Position numbers and translations under genes: made by a program
Notes under the pieces: generated by a model
The model's input: only the letters and a program-made list of their open reading frames with translations
The model's database searches: none
What the model was told of the DNA's origin: nothing
Source: Arthrobacter sp. PAMC 25486
GTDB lineage: Bacteria; Actinomycetota; Actinomycetes; Actinomycetales; Micrococcaceae
Assembly: GCF_000785535.1 (NCBI RefSeq)
Contig: NZ_CP007595.1
Span: 2,192,439-2,256,438, forward strand
DNA: 64,000 nucleotides
Direction: 5' to 3'
Shown: in pieces, positions 40,274 through 50,097 of the stretch
How positions within the stretch are numbered: the stretch's first letter is position 1
Layout: every line of letters starts with the position of its first letter

Positions 40274-42517
40274 ATGAAGCGCGAATACAAGGGATCCGTG
40301 AAAACGCTGGCAGTCAATGGCCAGGAACGATTTGTTTCCGGCGAAGTGCCGGCATCACGCGCCACGCAGGACCGGATTGACATCCCTGAGTTTGAGCCGA
40401 CGCTCATCCCGGAAGGCGACATCTCACCGGACCGCTTTCTCGACCGCGAATTGAGCTGGCTGGCCTTCAACGCCCGTGTCCTGGAACTGGCCGAAGACCC
40501 CGACATGCCGCTGCTTGAACGAGTGAACTTCCTGTCCATTTTCGCTTCAAACCTTGATGAGTTCTTCATGGTCCGGGTGGCCGGGCTGAAGCGCCGCATC
40601 GCCACCGGCCTTGCCGTGCCCTCGCCTGCCGGGCTGAGTCCGTTGGAGGTTTTGGAGCAGATCAGCGACGCCGCCCACGAGCTTCAGGCACGGCACGCGC
40701 ACGTGTTTGCCGGTCAAATCCGCCCCGCCCTGGCCTATGAGCACTTCCACCTGGTCCACTGGGATGAGCTGGATGATCCGTCAAAGGTGCAGCTGGCCAA
40801 GATGTTCGCCGAGAAGATTTTCCCCATCCTGACCCCGCTGGCCGTTGATCCCGCCCACCCGTTCCCCTACATTTCCGGGCTTTCCCTGAACCTGGCCGTT
40901 GTTGTCCGCAACCCTGTCAGCGACAAGGAGTTGTTTGCCCGCGTCAAGGTGCCCGATCAACTGCCCAGGCTGGTTGCGCTCGACGGCACCCGCGCCGGCA
41001 CGGTTCCCGGCCGCGTGGCCCGCTTCATTCCGCTGGAAGAAGTCATTGCCGAACACCTCGACCAGCTGTTCCCCGGCATGGAGATCGTGGAGCACCACAC
41101 GTTCCGTGTCACCCGCAATGAAGACCTCGAGGTTGAAGAAGACGACGCCGAGAATCTTTTGCAGGCACTGGAGAAGGAACTGCTGCGCCGCAAGTTCGGC
41201 CCGCCCGTCCGCCTTGAGGTGGCCACGGACATCAACCCAAGCATTCTGGCGCTGCTGGTGCGCGAGCTCGATGTGGAAGAGACAGAGGTTTACTCGCTGC
41301 CGGCGCCCCTGGACCTGCGCGGGCTGTCCATCCTCGGCGGCATTGACCGACCCGACCTGCGCTACCCCAAACACGTTGCGCACACCTCCCGGGACCTGAA
41401 TGCCTCCGAAACCTCGAAGGCCGCAAACGTCTTTGCCGCCATGCGCCGTCGTGACATCTTGTTGCACCACCCCTACGACTCCTTCTCCACCTCTGTGCAG
41501 GCGTTCCTGGAGCAGGCCGCCGCCGACCCCAAGGTTCGCGCCATCAAGCAGACCCTGTACCGCACCTCCGGCGACTCCCCCATTGTTGACGCCTTGGTCG
41601 ATGCTGCAGAGGCTGGCAAGCAGGTCTTGGTCCTTGTGGAGATCAAGGCCCGCTTCGACGAGCAGGCGAACATCTCCTGGGCCCGGAAGCTGGAGCAGGC
41701 CGGCGTGCACGTGGTGTACGGGATTGTGGGCTTGAAAACGCACTGCAAGCTGTCCCTGGTGGTTCGGCAGGAGCAGGACGGACTGCGTCGCTACTGCCAC
41801 ATTGGCACGGGCAACTACCATCCGCGCACTGCCCGGTACTATGAGGATCTGGGCCTGTTGACGGCCGACAACCAGGTGGCCGAAGACCTATCCAAACTCT
41901 TCAACCAACTCTCCGGCTATGCACCGAAGACGTCCTTCGACCGTTTGTTGGTGGCTCCGCGATCAGTCCGGTCAGGATTGATCGACCGCATCGACACCGA
42001 GATCGCCAACAAGAAGGCCGGCCTGCCGGCCCGGGTGCGCATCAAGGTCAACTCCATGGTTGATGAAGCCATCATCGACTCCCTGTACCGTGCCTCACAG
42101 GCAGGCGTAGAGGTCGGCATCGTGGTTCGCGGCATTTGCTCGCTGCGCCCCGGCGTTCCCGGACTGAGCGAGAACATCACGGTCCGTTCAATTCTTGGCC
42201 GCTTCCTGGAACACTCACGGGTGTTCACCTTCGCCAACGGCGGGGATCCTGTTGTTTACATTGGCTCCGCCGACATGATGCACAGGAACCTTGACCGCCG
42301 GGTCGAGGCGCTGGTGCAGCTTTCCAATCCTGAGGACATTGCCGACGTTAATTCCCTTTTGGGCCGGTACCTGGATCCAGGCACCGCGAGCTGGCACCTC
42401 GACAGCGACGGCGAATGGAAACGCCACCATCTCGACGACGAAGGAAAACCCTTGCTCGACATCCAGTCTTGGCTGCTCGCCAGCCGTTCACGGCCGAGAT
42501 CAGCTCTCCACCGCTAA
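40274..42517 (+). CDS. ppk: Polyphosphate kinase 1
   Basis: PPK1 makes inorganic polyphosphate from ATP. It has 747 residues, the usual length. Signatures include [20 protein letters not shown] in the N-terminal domain, [20 protein letters not shown], and the phospho-His region [16 protein letters not shown] with [20 protein letters not shown] 40274 has TGAGGA seven bases upstream. It overlaps the next gene by one base (TAATG). Confidence 0.97.
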   Translation: MKREYKGSVKTLAVNGQERFVSGEVPASRATQDRIDIPEFEPTLIPEGDISPDRFLDRELSWLAFNARVLELAEDPDMPLLERVNFLSIFASNLDEFFMVRVAGLKRRIATGLAVPSPAGLSPLEVLEQISDAAHELQARHAHVFAGQIRPALAYEHFHLVHWDELDDPSKVQLAKMFAEKIFPILTPLAVDPAHPFPYISGLSLNLAVVVRNPVSDKELFARVKVPDQLPRLVALDGTRAGTVPGRVARFIPLEEVIAEHLDQLFPGMEIVEHHTFRVTRNEDLEVEEDDAENLLQALEKELLRRKFGPPVRLEVATDINPSILALLVRELDVEETEVYSLPAPLDLRGLSILGGIDRPDLRYPKHVAHTSRDLNASETSKAANVFAAMRRRDILLHHPYDSFSTSVQAFLEQAAADPKVRAIKQTLYRTSGDSPIVDALVDAAEAGKQVLVLVEIKARFDEQANISWARKLEQAGVHVVYGIVGLKTHCKLSLVVRQEQDGLRRYCHIGTGNYHPRTARYYEDLGLLTADNQVAEDLSKLFNQLSGYAPKTSFDRLLVAPRSVRSGLIDRIDTEIANKKAGLPARVRIKVNSMVDEAIIDSLYRASQAGVEVGIVVRGICSLRPGVPGLSENITVRSILGRFLEHSRVFTFANGGDPVVYIGSADMMHRNLDRRVEALVQLSNPEDIADVNSLLGRYLDPGTASWHLDSDGEWKRHHLDDEGKPLLDIQSWLLASRSRPRSALHR

Positions 42518-43482
42518 TGCGCAACTCTGAACATCTCGAAGAAGGCGTCGAGGCCGGCACGGAAGTCTCGATCCTGGCCGCCGGCGCACTGTGCTGGCGG
42601 GTCAAGAAGAAAAAGCTTGAAGTCCTCCTGATCCACCGGCAGCGCTACGACGACTGGTCTTGGCCCAAGGGCAAGCTCGACAAGGGCGAGACCCTGGCCG
42701 AGTGTGCGGTGCGTGAAGTGTACGAGGAAGTTGGCTTGCCCATCACCCTCGGCATTCCGCTGCCTGCCATCAGTTACGCCGTCAAGACCGGACTCAAGGA
42801 GGTCCATTACTGGGCTGCCGCCGTGGATGACATGCCGCCCATTCCCGACGGCAAAGAGGTTGACGCCGCTATTTGGTGCAGCCCCAACAAGGCCCGGGGG
42901 CTGCTGTCCAACCCCTCGGACATTGCACCACTGGAGGCTTTGGTGGCTGCCTTCGAGGCCGAAACACTTCAGACGTGGCCCCTGCTCATCATCAGGCATG
43001 CCAAGGCCAAGCCACGTTCGGCATGGACCAGGGCCGAGGGTGAACGCCCGCTGGCGGCAACAGGCAAACGGCAGGCACTGTATTTGCAACGTCTGTTGAT
43101 GTCGTGGCATCCTGCCCGCATCCAAACGAGCGGTTGGATGCGCTGCATTTCAACCATCTCCCCTTATGCCCAGGCCACGAAGGCCAAGGTCAAGGTGGTG
43201 CCGTGGCTGACGGAGGCCGACCACAAACGGCACCCTGCCAAGGTCGCCGCCGTCGTGGAAAAAATGCTGACCCGCTCAAGCGCCACCGCCCTGTGCACCC
43301 ACAGGCCGGTGCTGCCAACAGTGCTGAAGACGCTGGCCGGGCATATGTCGCCCGAACTGGGTGAAGCCCTGCCACTGAAGGACCCACATCTTACCCCCGG
43401 CGAAGTTTTGGTGGCGCACGTTTCCCTGGCCGAGCCCGGCCGGATCGTAGCCCTGGAACAACACAAGCCCTACGAGGATTGA
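42517..43482 (+). CDS. NUDIX hydrolase fused to histidine phosphatase (MutT1-like)
   Basis: This is a 321-residue fusion protein. The N-terminal NUDIX domain has the box GKLDKGETLAECAVREVYEEVG; the C-terminal half is a SixA-type histidine phosphatase (PLLIIRHAKAKPRSAW). This architecture and the position next to ppk match mycobacterial MutT1, which removes 8-oxo-dGTP and diadenosine polyphosphates. The start codon overlaps the ppk stop as TAATG, so translation is coupled. Confidence 0.92.
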   Translation: MRNSEHLEEGVEAGTEVSILAAGALCWRVKKKKLEVLLIHRQRYDDWSWPKGKLDKGETLAECAVREVYEEVGLPITLGIPLPAISYAVKTGLKEVHYWAAAVDDMPPIPDGKEVDAAIWCSPNKARGLLSNPSDIAPLEALVAAFEAETLQTWPLLIIRHAKAKPRSAWTRAEGERPLAATGKRQALYLQRLLMSWHPARIQTSGWMRCISTISPYAQATKAKVKVVPWLTEADHKRHPAKVAAVVEKMLTRSSATALCTHRPVLPTVLKTLAGHMSPELGEALPLKDPHLTPGEVLVAHVSLAEPGRIVALEQHKPYED

Positions 43483-43592
43483 ACCCGGGCGTAGCAATTC
43501 GAAACGTTGTTGAACTATCTGGAACTCCAGTACGTAACATTGAAGCGAATAAGGGATTTCGCTTGCCAACGATGCCGTAAAGGATATATGGG

Positions 43593-44609
43593 ATGGCTTC
43601 ACTCGATTCACTGCCCGTCTTGGACCTCTCCCGCCTCAGCGCAGGCCCACAGGAAGCCGCCGCTTTCCGCGATGAGCTTCGCGACGCCATGCACGAGGTC
43701 GGGTTCCTCTACCTGGCCGGCCACGGAATACCGCAGGAACTGACCGACGCCATGCTCGAGGTTTCCCGCCGCTTCTTCGAACTGCCGGAGGATGTGAAAT
43801 TGGCCGTGGAGAACATCCACAGCCCGCAGTTCCGGGGCTACACCCGCGTCGGCGGCGAACTCACGGACGGGTCCGTCGACTGGCGCGAACAAATCGACAT
43901 CGGCGTGGAGCATGAAGCCGTTGCCGCGGGTGAGGGCGTAGCCGACTACTGGCGCCTGGAAGGTCCCAACCTCTGGCCCGAGGGACTGCCCGAAATGCGT
44001 GCCGTTGTATCGGAATGGACCGAACGGCTCAGCACCATCTCACTCGAGCTTCTGCGGGCCTTGGCCCTTTCCCTCGGTGCGCCGGAAGACACTTTTGATG
44101 CCGCCTTCGCCTCCCGGGCTTTCCCGATGCTGAAAATTGTGCGCTATCCAGGGGAATCCAGCCCGGACCCCGTGCAGGGTGTGGGATCCCACCGCGACGG
44201 CGGTGTGCTGACACTCCTGCTTGTCGAACCCGAAAAAGGCGGGCTCCAGGTGGAATACCAGGGCGCATGGATCGACGCACCCCAGGTGCCCGGCACCTTT
44301 GTGGTCAACATTGGCGAGATGCTTGAACTCGCCACCAATGGCTACCTCAAGGCGACCCTGCACCGCGTCATCTCACCCCTGCGTGGCACCGACAGGATGT
44401 CCCTGCCATTCTTCTTCAACCCGGCACTGGACGCCACGATGCCCCAGCTCGCGGTCAGCCCCGAGTTCCAGTCGAAGGCCCGCGGACTTTCCGTCGACCC
44501 CACCAACAGTCCTATCCTGGAGACCTACGGCGACAACGCCCTGCGCTACCGGTTGCGCGCACACCCAAACGTCGCCGCGGTGCAGCACCCGGACCTACTG
44601 GCGGGCTGA
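43593..44609 (+). CDS. 2-oxoglutarate/Fe(II) oxygenase, isopenicillin N synthase-like
   Basis: This 338-residue oxygenase has the iron ligands H-x-D in GSHRDGGVLTLLLVE and the distal His in TLHRVISPLRGTDRMSLPFFF, where R-x-S binds 2-oxoglutarate. The N-terminal DIOX_N part is AAAFRDELRDAMHEVGFLYLAGHGIP. Substrate and product are unknown; plant- and fungal-like members act on many small molecules. AGGA lies ten bases before the ATG. Confidence 0.92.
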   Translation: MASLDSLPVLDLSRLSAGPQEAAAFRDELRDAMHEVGFLYLAGHGIPQELTDAMLEVSRRFFELPEDVKLAVENIHSPQFRGYTRVGGELTDGSVDWREQIDIGVEHEAVAAGEGVADYWRLEGPNLWPEGLPEMRAVVSEWTERLSTISLELLRALALSLGAPEDTFDAAFASRAFPMLKIVRYPGESSPDPVQGVGSHRDGGVLTLLLVEPEKGGLQVEYQGAWIDAPQVPGTFVVNIGEMLELATNGYLKATLHRVISPLRGTDRMSLPFFFNPALDATMPQLAVSPEFQSKARGLSVDPTNSPILETYGDNALRYRLRAHPNVAAVQHPDLLAG

Positions 44610-44640
44610 CACCGCCCCACACGATTTCCTTCCCCAACAA

Positions 44641-44670
44641 GTCTTTGTACCGTACACTCGATACAAAGAC
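44641..44670. promoter_or_regulatory. Inverted repeat, candidate GntR operator
   Basis: GTCTTTGTA (44641-44649) pairs perfectly with TACAAAGAC (44662-44670), spaced 12 bases, just upstream of the membrane protein gene whose operon ends with a GntR/YtrA regulator. Confidence 0.55.
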
Positions 44671-44691
44671 CATTGAGTCATGGGGGAAATG

Positions 44692-46329
44692 ATGTTTGGC
44701 GTTAACTGGATGGAACTGCTTATCTTGGTGGGGACGATTGGCGTCGGTGTCACCGTCGTGACCTATTTGGCACTGCGGTTGTTCGTCTGGAGCAAAGCCG
44801 AATCAAAGTCCCTTGAATATATCCGCAGGCATGCCCTCTGGACAGGTGTCATTGCCTGGGCGTTCAGCAGCCTTGCCGGCGCCAACCGGGCAGGAATCTA
44901 CGATCCAGACCAGTACTACCCCGACCACTGGTCAACAGTTCCATGGCTGGCCGTCATCGCCCCATCTGTGGCAGTAGTCGCAGTCCATGCCATAGGGCAG
45001 TCAACATGGCCGGCACCCAAATCCCCCAAACGCAGCGCAGTCCTCGAGTTCCGACGCACCCGCGACTACATCGAGCCCGCGCTGGGCTGGACCGTTGCAG
45101 GCATCTTTACGCTAACTGCCGTTGTTGTTGGATTCCTGTTCTTTGCCCCCGAATCCGTTGGGCCAAACAGTGTCACACTCGGCGATTACGGCCAGTCGAT
45201 TCAGACGCGCTTTGGCAGGGCACCTGGCTACGTCCTCGCAACTGCCTTGGGCGTAGCGTTGACCATTCTGGTTGTGGGCACAGCAGCCGTCATGCGGCTC
45301 ATTGCCTCGCGCAGGTCCCTTGAAGCCCTTTCGGCGGAGGCGAACAAGACGTTGCGGACCATCGGCATGAACCGGCTGCTGCGCGTCTCGGCTACCGTCG
45401 CTTCCGGGCTGGCCGCAGTTGCCGGGAACTATCTGGCCCAGCCTGCCCCGGATTCCACCGCGACGTCCTGGGTGAATTGGCTGGCCATTGGCAACATGTT
45501 GGTGCTCATCGCGATGCTGTTCTGGAAGCCGCCGTTCCTTGCTTCTCCCACGGACGACGCCGGCTACAACGCCTTGTTCAACAGCGGTGCCTCCCCGGAT
45601 CCCTCCTCAGGAGACGGCCCCGCTGCCGCGAAGCTGAACAACACCGCGGGACTGCTGGCACCTGCAGCCGGAGCTGTGGGACTTGTTGCGGGCTGGTTCA
45701 CTGTCCCGTGGTTCGGCTGGCTGGGGCCCATGACCCTGATGTTGGTGTTTGTACTGCTGTCGCACCTGGGCCTGGAACTGCTGCTTCGCAACAACTATGC
45801 AACACCCGGGACCCCGCGCGCCCGGCTCAAGGCCGCCGTTCCGCGGAGCCTGCCCATCCTCGCCGTCGTTGCGGGAATTGGGCTGATCCCGACCATCGCG
45901 GCCACCTCCAGCCTCAACAGGGGCGGCGGGTATGACTGGCCAGGCTTTGGCGGATCCTCGCCGCATTTCCTGGTTCCGCTGATCTGCGTGTTGGCCATCC
46001 TCACGGCTGGCGCCGGTGCCACAGCCGTTGTCCTGCGCCGCCCCGGCTTGAACGATGCCTCGGAACTGCTCGAGCGGACCCTGCGCCGCCGCTCCCTGTT
46101 CCGCATCGCCCGCACGGTGGCAGGCGGACTGTTCGCCATCTTGGCAGCGGCGCTCTTCAACCTCGGCACGGCACCAACGTACGGCGGTCAATCCGCGGAC
46201 CAGAGCCTGGCCATGGTTGGTGGAGTCTGCATTGTTGCTGCCCTGACCCTGTGCTTCTACCCCGTGCGTGCCTTCACCCCGGCCGGTTTCATACCGCCGG
46301 TAAAAAACAGCACCAGCCTCGGCAAGTAG
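44692..46329 (+). CDS. Large polytopic membrane protein upstream of GntR regulator
   Basis: This protein has 545 residues from ATG 44692, chosen because GGGGGA lies four bases upstream; ATGs at 44680 and 44689 are alternatives. About ten or more membrane helices are seen in paired groups, with small loops. There is no ATP-binding or transport signature, and no family is recognised. It ends four bases before the GntR gene. Such YtrA-type operons often serve antibiotic or cell-wall stress responses, so a stress role is plausible but unproven. Confidence 0.7.
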   Translation: MFGVNWMELLILVGTIGVGVTVVTYLALRLFVWSKAESKSLEYIRRHALWTGVIAWAFSSLAGANRAGIYDPDQYYPDHWSTVPWLAVIAPSVAVVAVHAIGQSTWPAPKSPKRSAVLEFRRTRDYIEPALGWTVAGIFTLTAVVVGFLFFAPESVGPNSVTLGDYGQSIQTRFGRAPGYVLATALGVALTILVVGTAAVMRLIASRRSLEALSAEANKTLRTIGMNRLLRVSATVASGLAAVAGNYLAQPAPDSTATSWVNWLAIGNMLVLIAMLFWKPPFLASPTDDAGYNALFNSGASPDPSSGDGPAAAKLNNTAGLLAPAAGAVGLVAGWFTVPWFGWLGPMTLMLVFVLLSHLGLELLLRNNYATPGTPRARLKAAVPRSLPILAVVAGIGLIPTIAATSSLNRGGGYDWPGFGGSSPHFLVPLICVLAILTAGAGATAVVLRRPGLNDASELLERTLRRRSLFRIARTVAGGLFAILAAALFNLGTAPTYGGQSADQSLAMVGGVCIVAALTLCFYPVRAFTPAGFIPPVKNSTSLGK

Positions 46330-46333
46330 TGCC

Positions 46334-46777
46334 GTGGAAGCCCAAATAGTCATCGACCTGGCCACGGCAACGCCGCCGTTCGAGCAGGTGCGGACCCAAA
46401 TCTCCTCGCTCATTGCCGTTGGCGAGCTGGCGCCCGGCACGCGACTGCCCACCGTCCGCAGTCTCGCCGCCGACCTCGGCGTGGCCGCCGGAACGGTGGC
46501 CCGCGCCTACAAGGAACTCGAGGCGAGCGGACTTGTCGTAACCAACAGGCGTCAGGGTACCGTGGTCGCCGCAGACATGGGCCAACGCCTGAGAGGGGCC
46601 TCGACCGAGGAACGAGATGAGGGCCCCGGTGGGGAGGAACCACCCTCAAAGGTGACGAACGCGCTGGAGGTGATGGCCGCCGTCGAACATCTCATTGAAG
46701 CAGGGGAACGGGCCGGCCTGGATGGGAAGATGCTGGTCACATTGCTGCAGGGCCGCCTCAACCAGCGCAACAAGTAG
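46334..46777 (+). CDS. GntR family regulator, YtrA subfamily
   Basis: This is a 147-residue regulator with a GTG start. The winged helix-turn-helix is typical of YtrA proteins (PPFEQVRTQISSLIAVGELAPG, then LPTVRSLAADLGVAAGTVARAYKELEASGLV), followed by a short Glu/Gly-rich linker and a C-terminal helix. YtrA repressors bind inverted repeats and control adjacent transporter or membrane protein genes. The candidate operator is at 44641-44670. Confidence 0.9.
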   Translation: MEAQIVIDLATATPPFEQVRTQISSLIAVGELAPGTRLPTVRSLAADLGVAAGTVARAYKELEASGLVVTNRRQGTVVAADMGQRLRGASTEERDEGPGGEEPPSKVTNALEVMAAVEHLIEAGERAGLDGKMLVTLLQGRLNQRNK

Positions 46778-46780
46778 ACT
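46775..46780 (+). promoter_or_regulatory. -10 box TAGACT, leaderless start of thyA
   Basis: TAGACT, then six bases, then the thyA GTG. The box overlaps the stop codon of the GntR gene. Confidence 0.45.
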
Positions 46781-46786
46781 GTTGGC

Positions 46787-47605
46787 GTGACTATCGAGAC
46801 CCCTTATGAAGACATGCTGCGCGATGTGCAGGCCAACGGGACGGCGAAATCGGACCGCACCGGCACCGGCACGCGCAGCGTTTTTGGCCGCCAGCTGCGC
46901 TTCGACCTGAGCGAATCGTTCCCGCTGATCACCACGAAGCGGGTGCATTTCAAGTCGGTCGCGATGGAGCTGTTGTGGTTCCTGCGCGGCGATTCGAATG
47001 TGCGCTGGCTGCAGGAGAACGGCGTGAAGATTTGGAATGAATGGGCGGACGACGACGGCGAGCTGGGCCCCGTCTACGGCGTCCAGTGGCGCTCGTGGCC
47101 CACGCCGGACGGGGAGCACATCGACCAGATTGCCCAGGTCATGTCCTCGCTGCGGGAGAACCCCGATTCGCGCCGCCACATTGTCTCCGCCTGGAATGTT
47201 GGCGAGCTGAAAAACATGGCGCTGCCGCCGTGCCACGCCTTCTTCCAGTTCTACGTTGCCCCCACCGAGGATGGGCGTGGGAAGCTCAGCTGCCAGCTGT
47301 ACCAGCGCTCCGCCGACACCTTCCTGGGCGTGCCGTTCAACATTGCCTCGTACGCGCTGCTGACCATGATGGTCGCGCAGCAGCTGGACATGGAGCCGGG
47401 CGAATTCATCTGGACCGGCGGCGACGTGCACATTTACGACGACCACGTGGAGCAGGTGGACGAGCAGCTTTCGCGGGAACCGTACCCGTACCCGCAGCTG
47501 CGCTTCACCCGCAAGCCGGACTCCATCTTTGACTACGACTTTGCAGACTTTGAACTGGTTGATTACCAGCACCACCCCTCGATTAAGGCGCCGATCGCTG
47601 TATGA
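46787..47605 (+). CDS. thyA: Thymidylate synthase
   Basis: ThyA methylates dUMP to dTMP using methylene-tetrahydrofolate. It has 272 residues with a GTG start. The catalytic Cys lies in [13 protein letters not shown]. Other motifs are [32 protein letters not shown] substrate contacts ([17 protein letters not shown]) and [18 protein letters not shown]. It overlaps folA by four bases, forming the classic thyA-folA operon. Confidence 0.97.
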   Translation: MTIETPYEDMLRDVQANGTAKSDRTGTGTRSVFGRQLRFDLSESFPLITTKRVHFKSVAMELLWFLRGDSNVRWLQENGVKIWNEWADDDGELGPVYGVQWRSWPTPDGEHIDQIAQVMSSLRENPDSRRHIVSAWNVGELKNMALPPCHAFFQFYVAPTEDGRGKLSCQLYQRSADTFLGVPFNIASYALLTMMVAQQLDMEPGEFIWTGGDVHIYDDHVEQVDEQLSREPYPYPQLRFTRKPDSIFDYDFADFELVDYQHHPSIKAPIAV

Positions 47606-48183
47606 GCCAGTCTCCTGCCACGCCCACGTACCGTTTCACCCAGCCCATCGTTGGCATGATCTGGGCGCAGACCAACACCGGAGTGATCGGGGCCGACGGC
47701 GGCATGCCCTGGCACCTGCCCGAGGACATGGCCCACTTCACTCGCGTCACCAAGGGTCACCCGGTGGTCATGGGACGCAAGACGTGGGAATCATTCCCGG
47801 ACAAGTTCCGTCCGCTCCCCGATCGCACCAACATCGTGGTGACCCGCCAGCAAGGGTGGGGTTCCACACCTGAGGCAAGTGGCGCCGTCGTGCTTGACTC
47901 ATTGGAGGAGGCACTGGTTGAGGCGCAGTTCTCCCCTGGTGGCAATGAGGTGTGGGTTATTGGCGGCGGACAGGTTTACGAGCAGGCTAAGGAACACTGC
48001 AATGTGGCCGTGATTACTGTCATCAACACGGATGCGCGGGGCGATACACAGGCGCCGGGGCTGAGTTCGGAATGGACGTTCCGCGGGGCGACGCCGCTGG
48101 AGGGCTGGCATACCGCGAAGAACGGCACCGAATACCGTTTCACCCTGTGGGCCAAGGGCGAGACGGAGTTCCAGGCCGAATAG
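47602..48183 (+). CDS. folA: Dihydrofolate reductase
   Basis: DHFR reduces dihydrofolate to tetrahydrofolate, resupplying the folate used by ThyA. It has 193 residues. The motifs are [29 protein letters not shown] near the substrate site and [13 protein letters not shown] at the NADPH site. The ATG overlaps the thyA stop (ATGA). Confidence 0.96.
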   Translation: MSQSPATPTYRFTQPIVGMIWAQTNTGVIGADGGMPWHLPEDMAHFTRVTKGHPVVMGRKTWESFPDKFRPLPDRTNIVVTRQQGWGSTPEASGAVVLDSLEEALVEAQFSPGGNEVWVIGGGQVYEQAKEHCNVAVITVINTDARGDTQAPGLSSEWTFRGATPLEGWHTAKNGTEYRFTLWAKGETEFQAE

Positions 48184-48207
48184 TCGCACGGCGAAAGGAC
48201 ACGTGCT

Positions 48208-48679
48208 GTGGTCTTCCTGAACATCAAATACTGGTACCGCAAGGAAACCCCCCGAGCAGCTGCTCGGTGACGATCCCACGCACACGGCCCACAACGAGGC
48301 GGTTGCCCGCGGTGAAGTACGAATTCTTAGAACCGGCGCTGACGGAAACCTGCACAGCTACCGACCCGAGGAATACGGTGCGGATCGAGGCGGGAGGTAC
48401 CCGCTGACATCCGTCATCGGTCATATCGCGTGGACAGGCATGTGGGCTTTCGCCTTGACCGGCCTTATCGGGGCCACGGTTACCGGTTTCATCTCCAACG
48501 ACGTTGCTCTGCGCGATCTCAAACTGCTTGAGGACAATGGCTGGATCGGCCTCCTGATGATGTTCGTGCTGGTCTCGGCGTTCGGACTCTTCTTTGTCTT
48601 GGGCCTAAAGGACCTCATCAGGGAGATCAAGGCCTCCCGCGTGCGCAAGCTCCGTGGCATCCCGCGCGCCATCGACTAA
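48208..48679 (+). pseudogene. Frameshifted small membrane protein gene after folA
   Basis: GTG 48208, with AAAGGAC eight bases upstream, opens VVFLNIKYWYRKETP. It then meets a six-base C run (48248-48253) and stops early at 48268-48270. Removing one C continues without a break (EQLLGDDPTHTAHNEAVARGE) to the frame that ends at 48679 in two membrane helices (WAFALTGLIGATVTGFISN; LMMFVLVSAFGLFFVLGL) and a basic tail. The intact protein would be about 156 residues. The break may be a sequencing error, a recent mutation or slippage. Confidence 0.7.
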
Positions 48680-48832
48680 TTCCCACCCGATCGACCTGCC
48701 CTGGGCCGGATCTCCGCGATCCCAGCCGCCCGGCCGGGACCGCACCCAACGGGACCGGACCGCAAAAGGCACCAAACGCCGTCGTGCTTGTTCACGGGCT
48801 GAAACGAACTACGGCCGATTTGCCCCACCGAC

Positions 48833-48838
48833 TAAAGT
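48833..48838 (+). promoter_or_regulatory. -10 box TAAAGT, leaderless start of asd
   Basis: TAAAGT, then six bases, then the asd ATG at 48845. TGAAAC at 48810-48815 lies 17 bases further up, a weak -35. Confidence 0.5.
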
Positions 48839-48844
48839 GGGAAC

Positions 48845-49978
48845 ATGACCAATAACAATGTTCCTTCCGTCGGCCTTGTCGGCTGGCGCGGCATGGTCGG
48901 TTCCGTTCTGCTGCAGCGCATGCAGGACGAAGGCGACTTCGGCGATATCAACCCCGTCTTCTTCTCCACCTCGAACGCCGGCGGCGCAGCCCCCGCGATT
49001 AACGGCGGCGACACCGGCAAGCTCGAAGACGCTTTTGACATTGACACGTTGGCCAAGCTGCCCATTATTGTGACCGCACAGGGCGGGGACTACACCTCCC
49101 GCGTCCACACCGAGCTGCGCAACCGCGGCTGGGACGGGCTCTGGATGGACGCGGCTTCCACGCTGCGCATGAACGACGACTCGATCATTGTGCTGGACCC
49201 CATCAACCGCTCCGTCATCGACGCCGGCCTGGCGTCCGGCGTGAAGGACTTTGTGGGCGGCAACTGCACCGTTTCCTGCATGCTCATGGGCCTGGGCGGA
49301 TTGTTCAAGAACGGCCTCGTCGAGTGGGGCACGTCCATGACGTACCAGGCGGCCTCCGGAGGCGGCGCCCGCCACATGCGTGAGCTGCTGAACCAGTTCG
49401 GGACGCTGAACTCCGAGGTTTCCTCCGAACTGGACAACCCGGCGTCGGCCATCCTGGAAATCGACCGCAAGGTCCTCGCCCACCAGCGCGAGGGCATCGA
49501 CTCCTCACAGTTCGGCGTGCCGCTGGCCGGTTCCTTGATCCCCTGGATCGACGCCGACATGGGCAACGGGCAGTCCCGCGAGGAGTGGAAGGCCGGGGTG
49601 GAGACCAACAAGATCCTGGGCACCACTGACGCGAACCGTATTGTGATGGACGGGCTGTGCGTGCGCATCGGCGCCATGCGCTCCCACTCCCAGGCACTCA
49701 CGCTCAAGCTCCGCGAGGACCTGTCGGTGGCCGAGATTGAGTCGCTGCTGGCCAACGACAACGAGTGGGCCAAGGTGGTTCCCAACACGAAGGAAGCGTC
49801 CATGGCGGACCTGACCCCCGTGGCCGCCTCCGGCACCCTGGAAGTCCCCGTGGGCCGCATCCGCAAGATGGACATGGGTCCCGAATACATCAGCGCCTTC
49901 ACGGTGGGCGACCAGCTCCTCTGGGGCGCCGCCGAGCCGCTGCGCCGCATGCTGAAGATCGCCGTCGGCACGCTGTAA
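48845..49978 (+). CDS. asd: Aspartate-semialdehyde dehydrogenase
   Basis: Asd makes aspartate semialdehyde for lysine, methionine, threonine and diaminopimelate. It has 377 residues. The NADPH loop is [18 protein letters not shown] and the nucleophilic Cys is in [17 protein letters not shown]. The sequence is of the E. coli type ([15 protein letters not shown]) rather than the shorter form usually seen in gram-positives. lysC is not adjacent. A leaderless -10 box precedes the start. Confidence 0.95.
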   Translation: MTNNNVPSVGLVGWRGMVGSVLLQRMQDEGDFGDINPVFFSTSNAGGAAPAINGGDTGKLEDAFDIDTLAKLPIIVTAQGGDYTSRVHTELRNRGWDGLWMDAASTLRMNDDSIIVLDPINRSVIDAGLASGVKDFVGGNCTVSCMLMGLGGLFKNGLVEWGTSMTYQAASGGGARHMRELLNQFGTLNSEVSSELDNPASAILEIDRKVLAHQREGIDSSQFGVPLAGSLIPWIDADMGNGQSREEWKAGVETNKILGTTDANRIVMDGLCVRIGAMRSHSQALTLKLREDLSVAEIESLLANDNEWAKVVPNTKEASMADLTPVAASGTLEVPVGRIRKMDMGPEYISAFTVGDQLLWGAAEPLRRMLKIAVGTL

Positions 49979-49993
49979 CTGCGGCCATGGCGC

Positions 49994-50065
49994 GAAAAAT
50001 GCGCCCGCCTCCCATAAATGCGCCTGCTCGACGGGGCGCATTTATGGGAGGCGGGCGCATTTTTC
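49994..50065. terminator. Palindrome with 31-bp perfect arms, asd / glycosylase genes
   Basis: The arms 49994-50024 and 50035-50065 are perfectly complementary around ten bases. The outer ends are AAAAATGCGCCC/GGGCGCATTTTT, giving a T run after each arm. It lies 15 bp after asd and serves the convergent pair. Confidence 0.8.
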
Positions 50066-50097
50066 ATCCGTGACGGCGATTGGGCCTGTGCCTCGGA

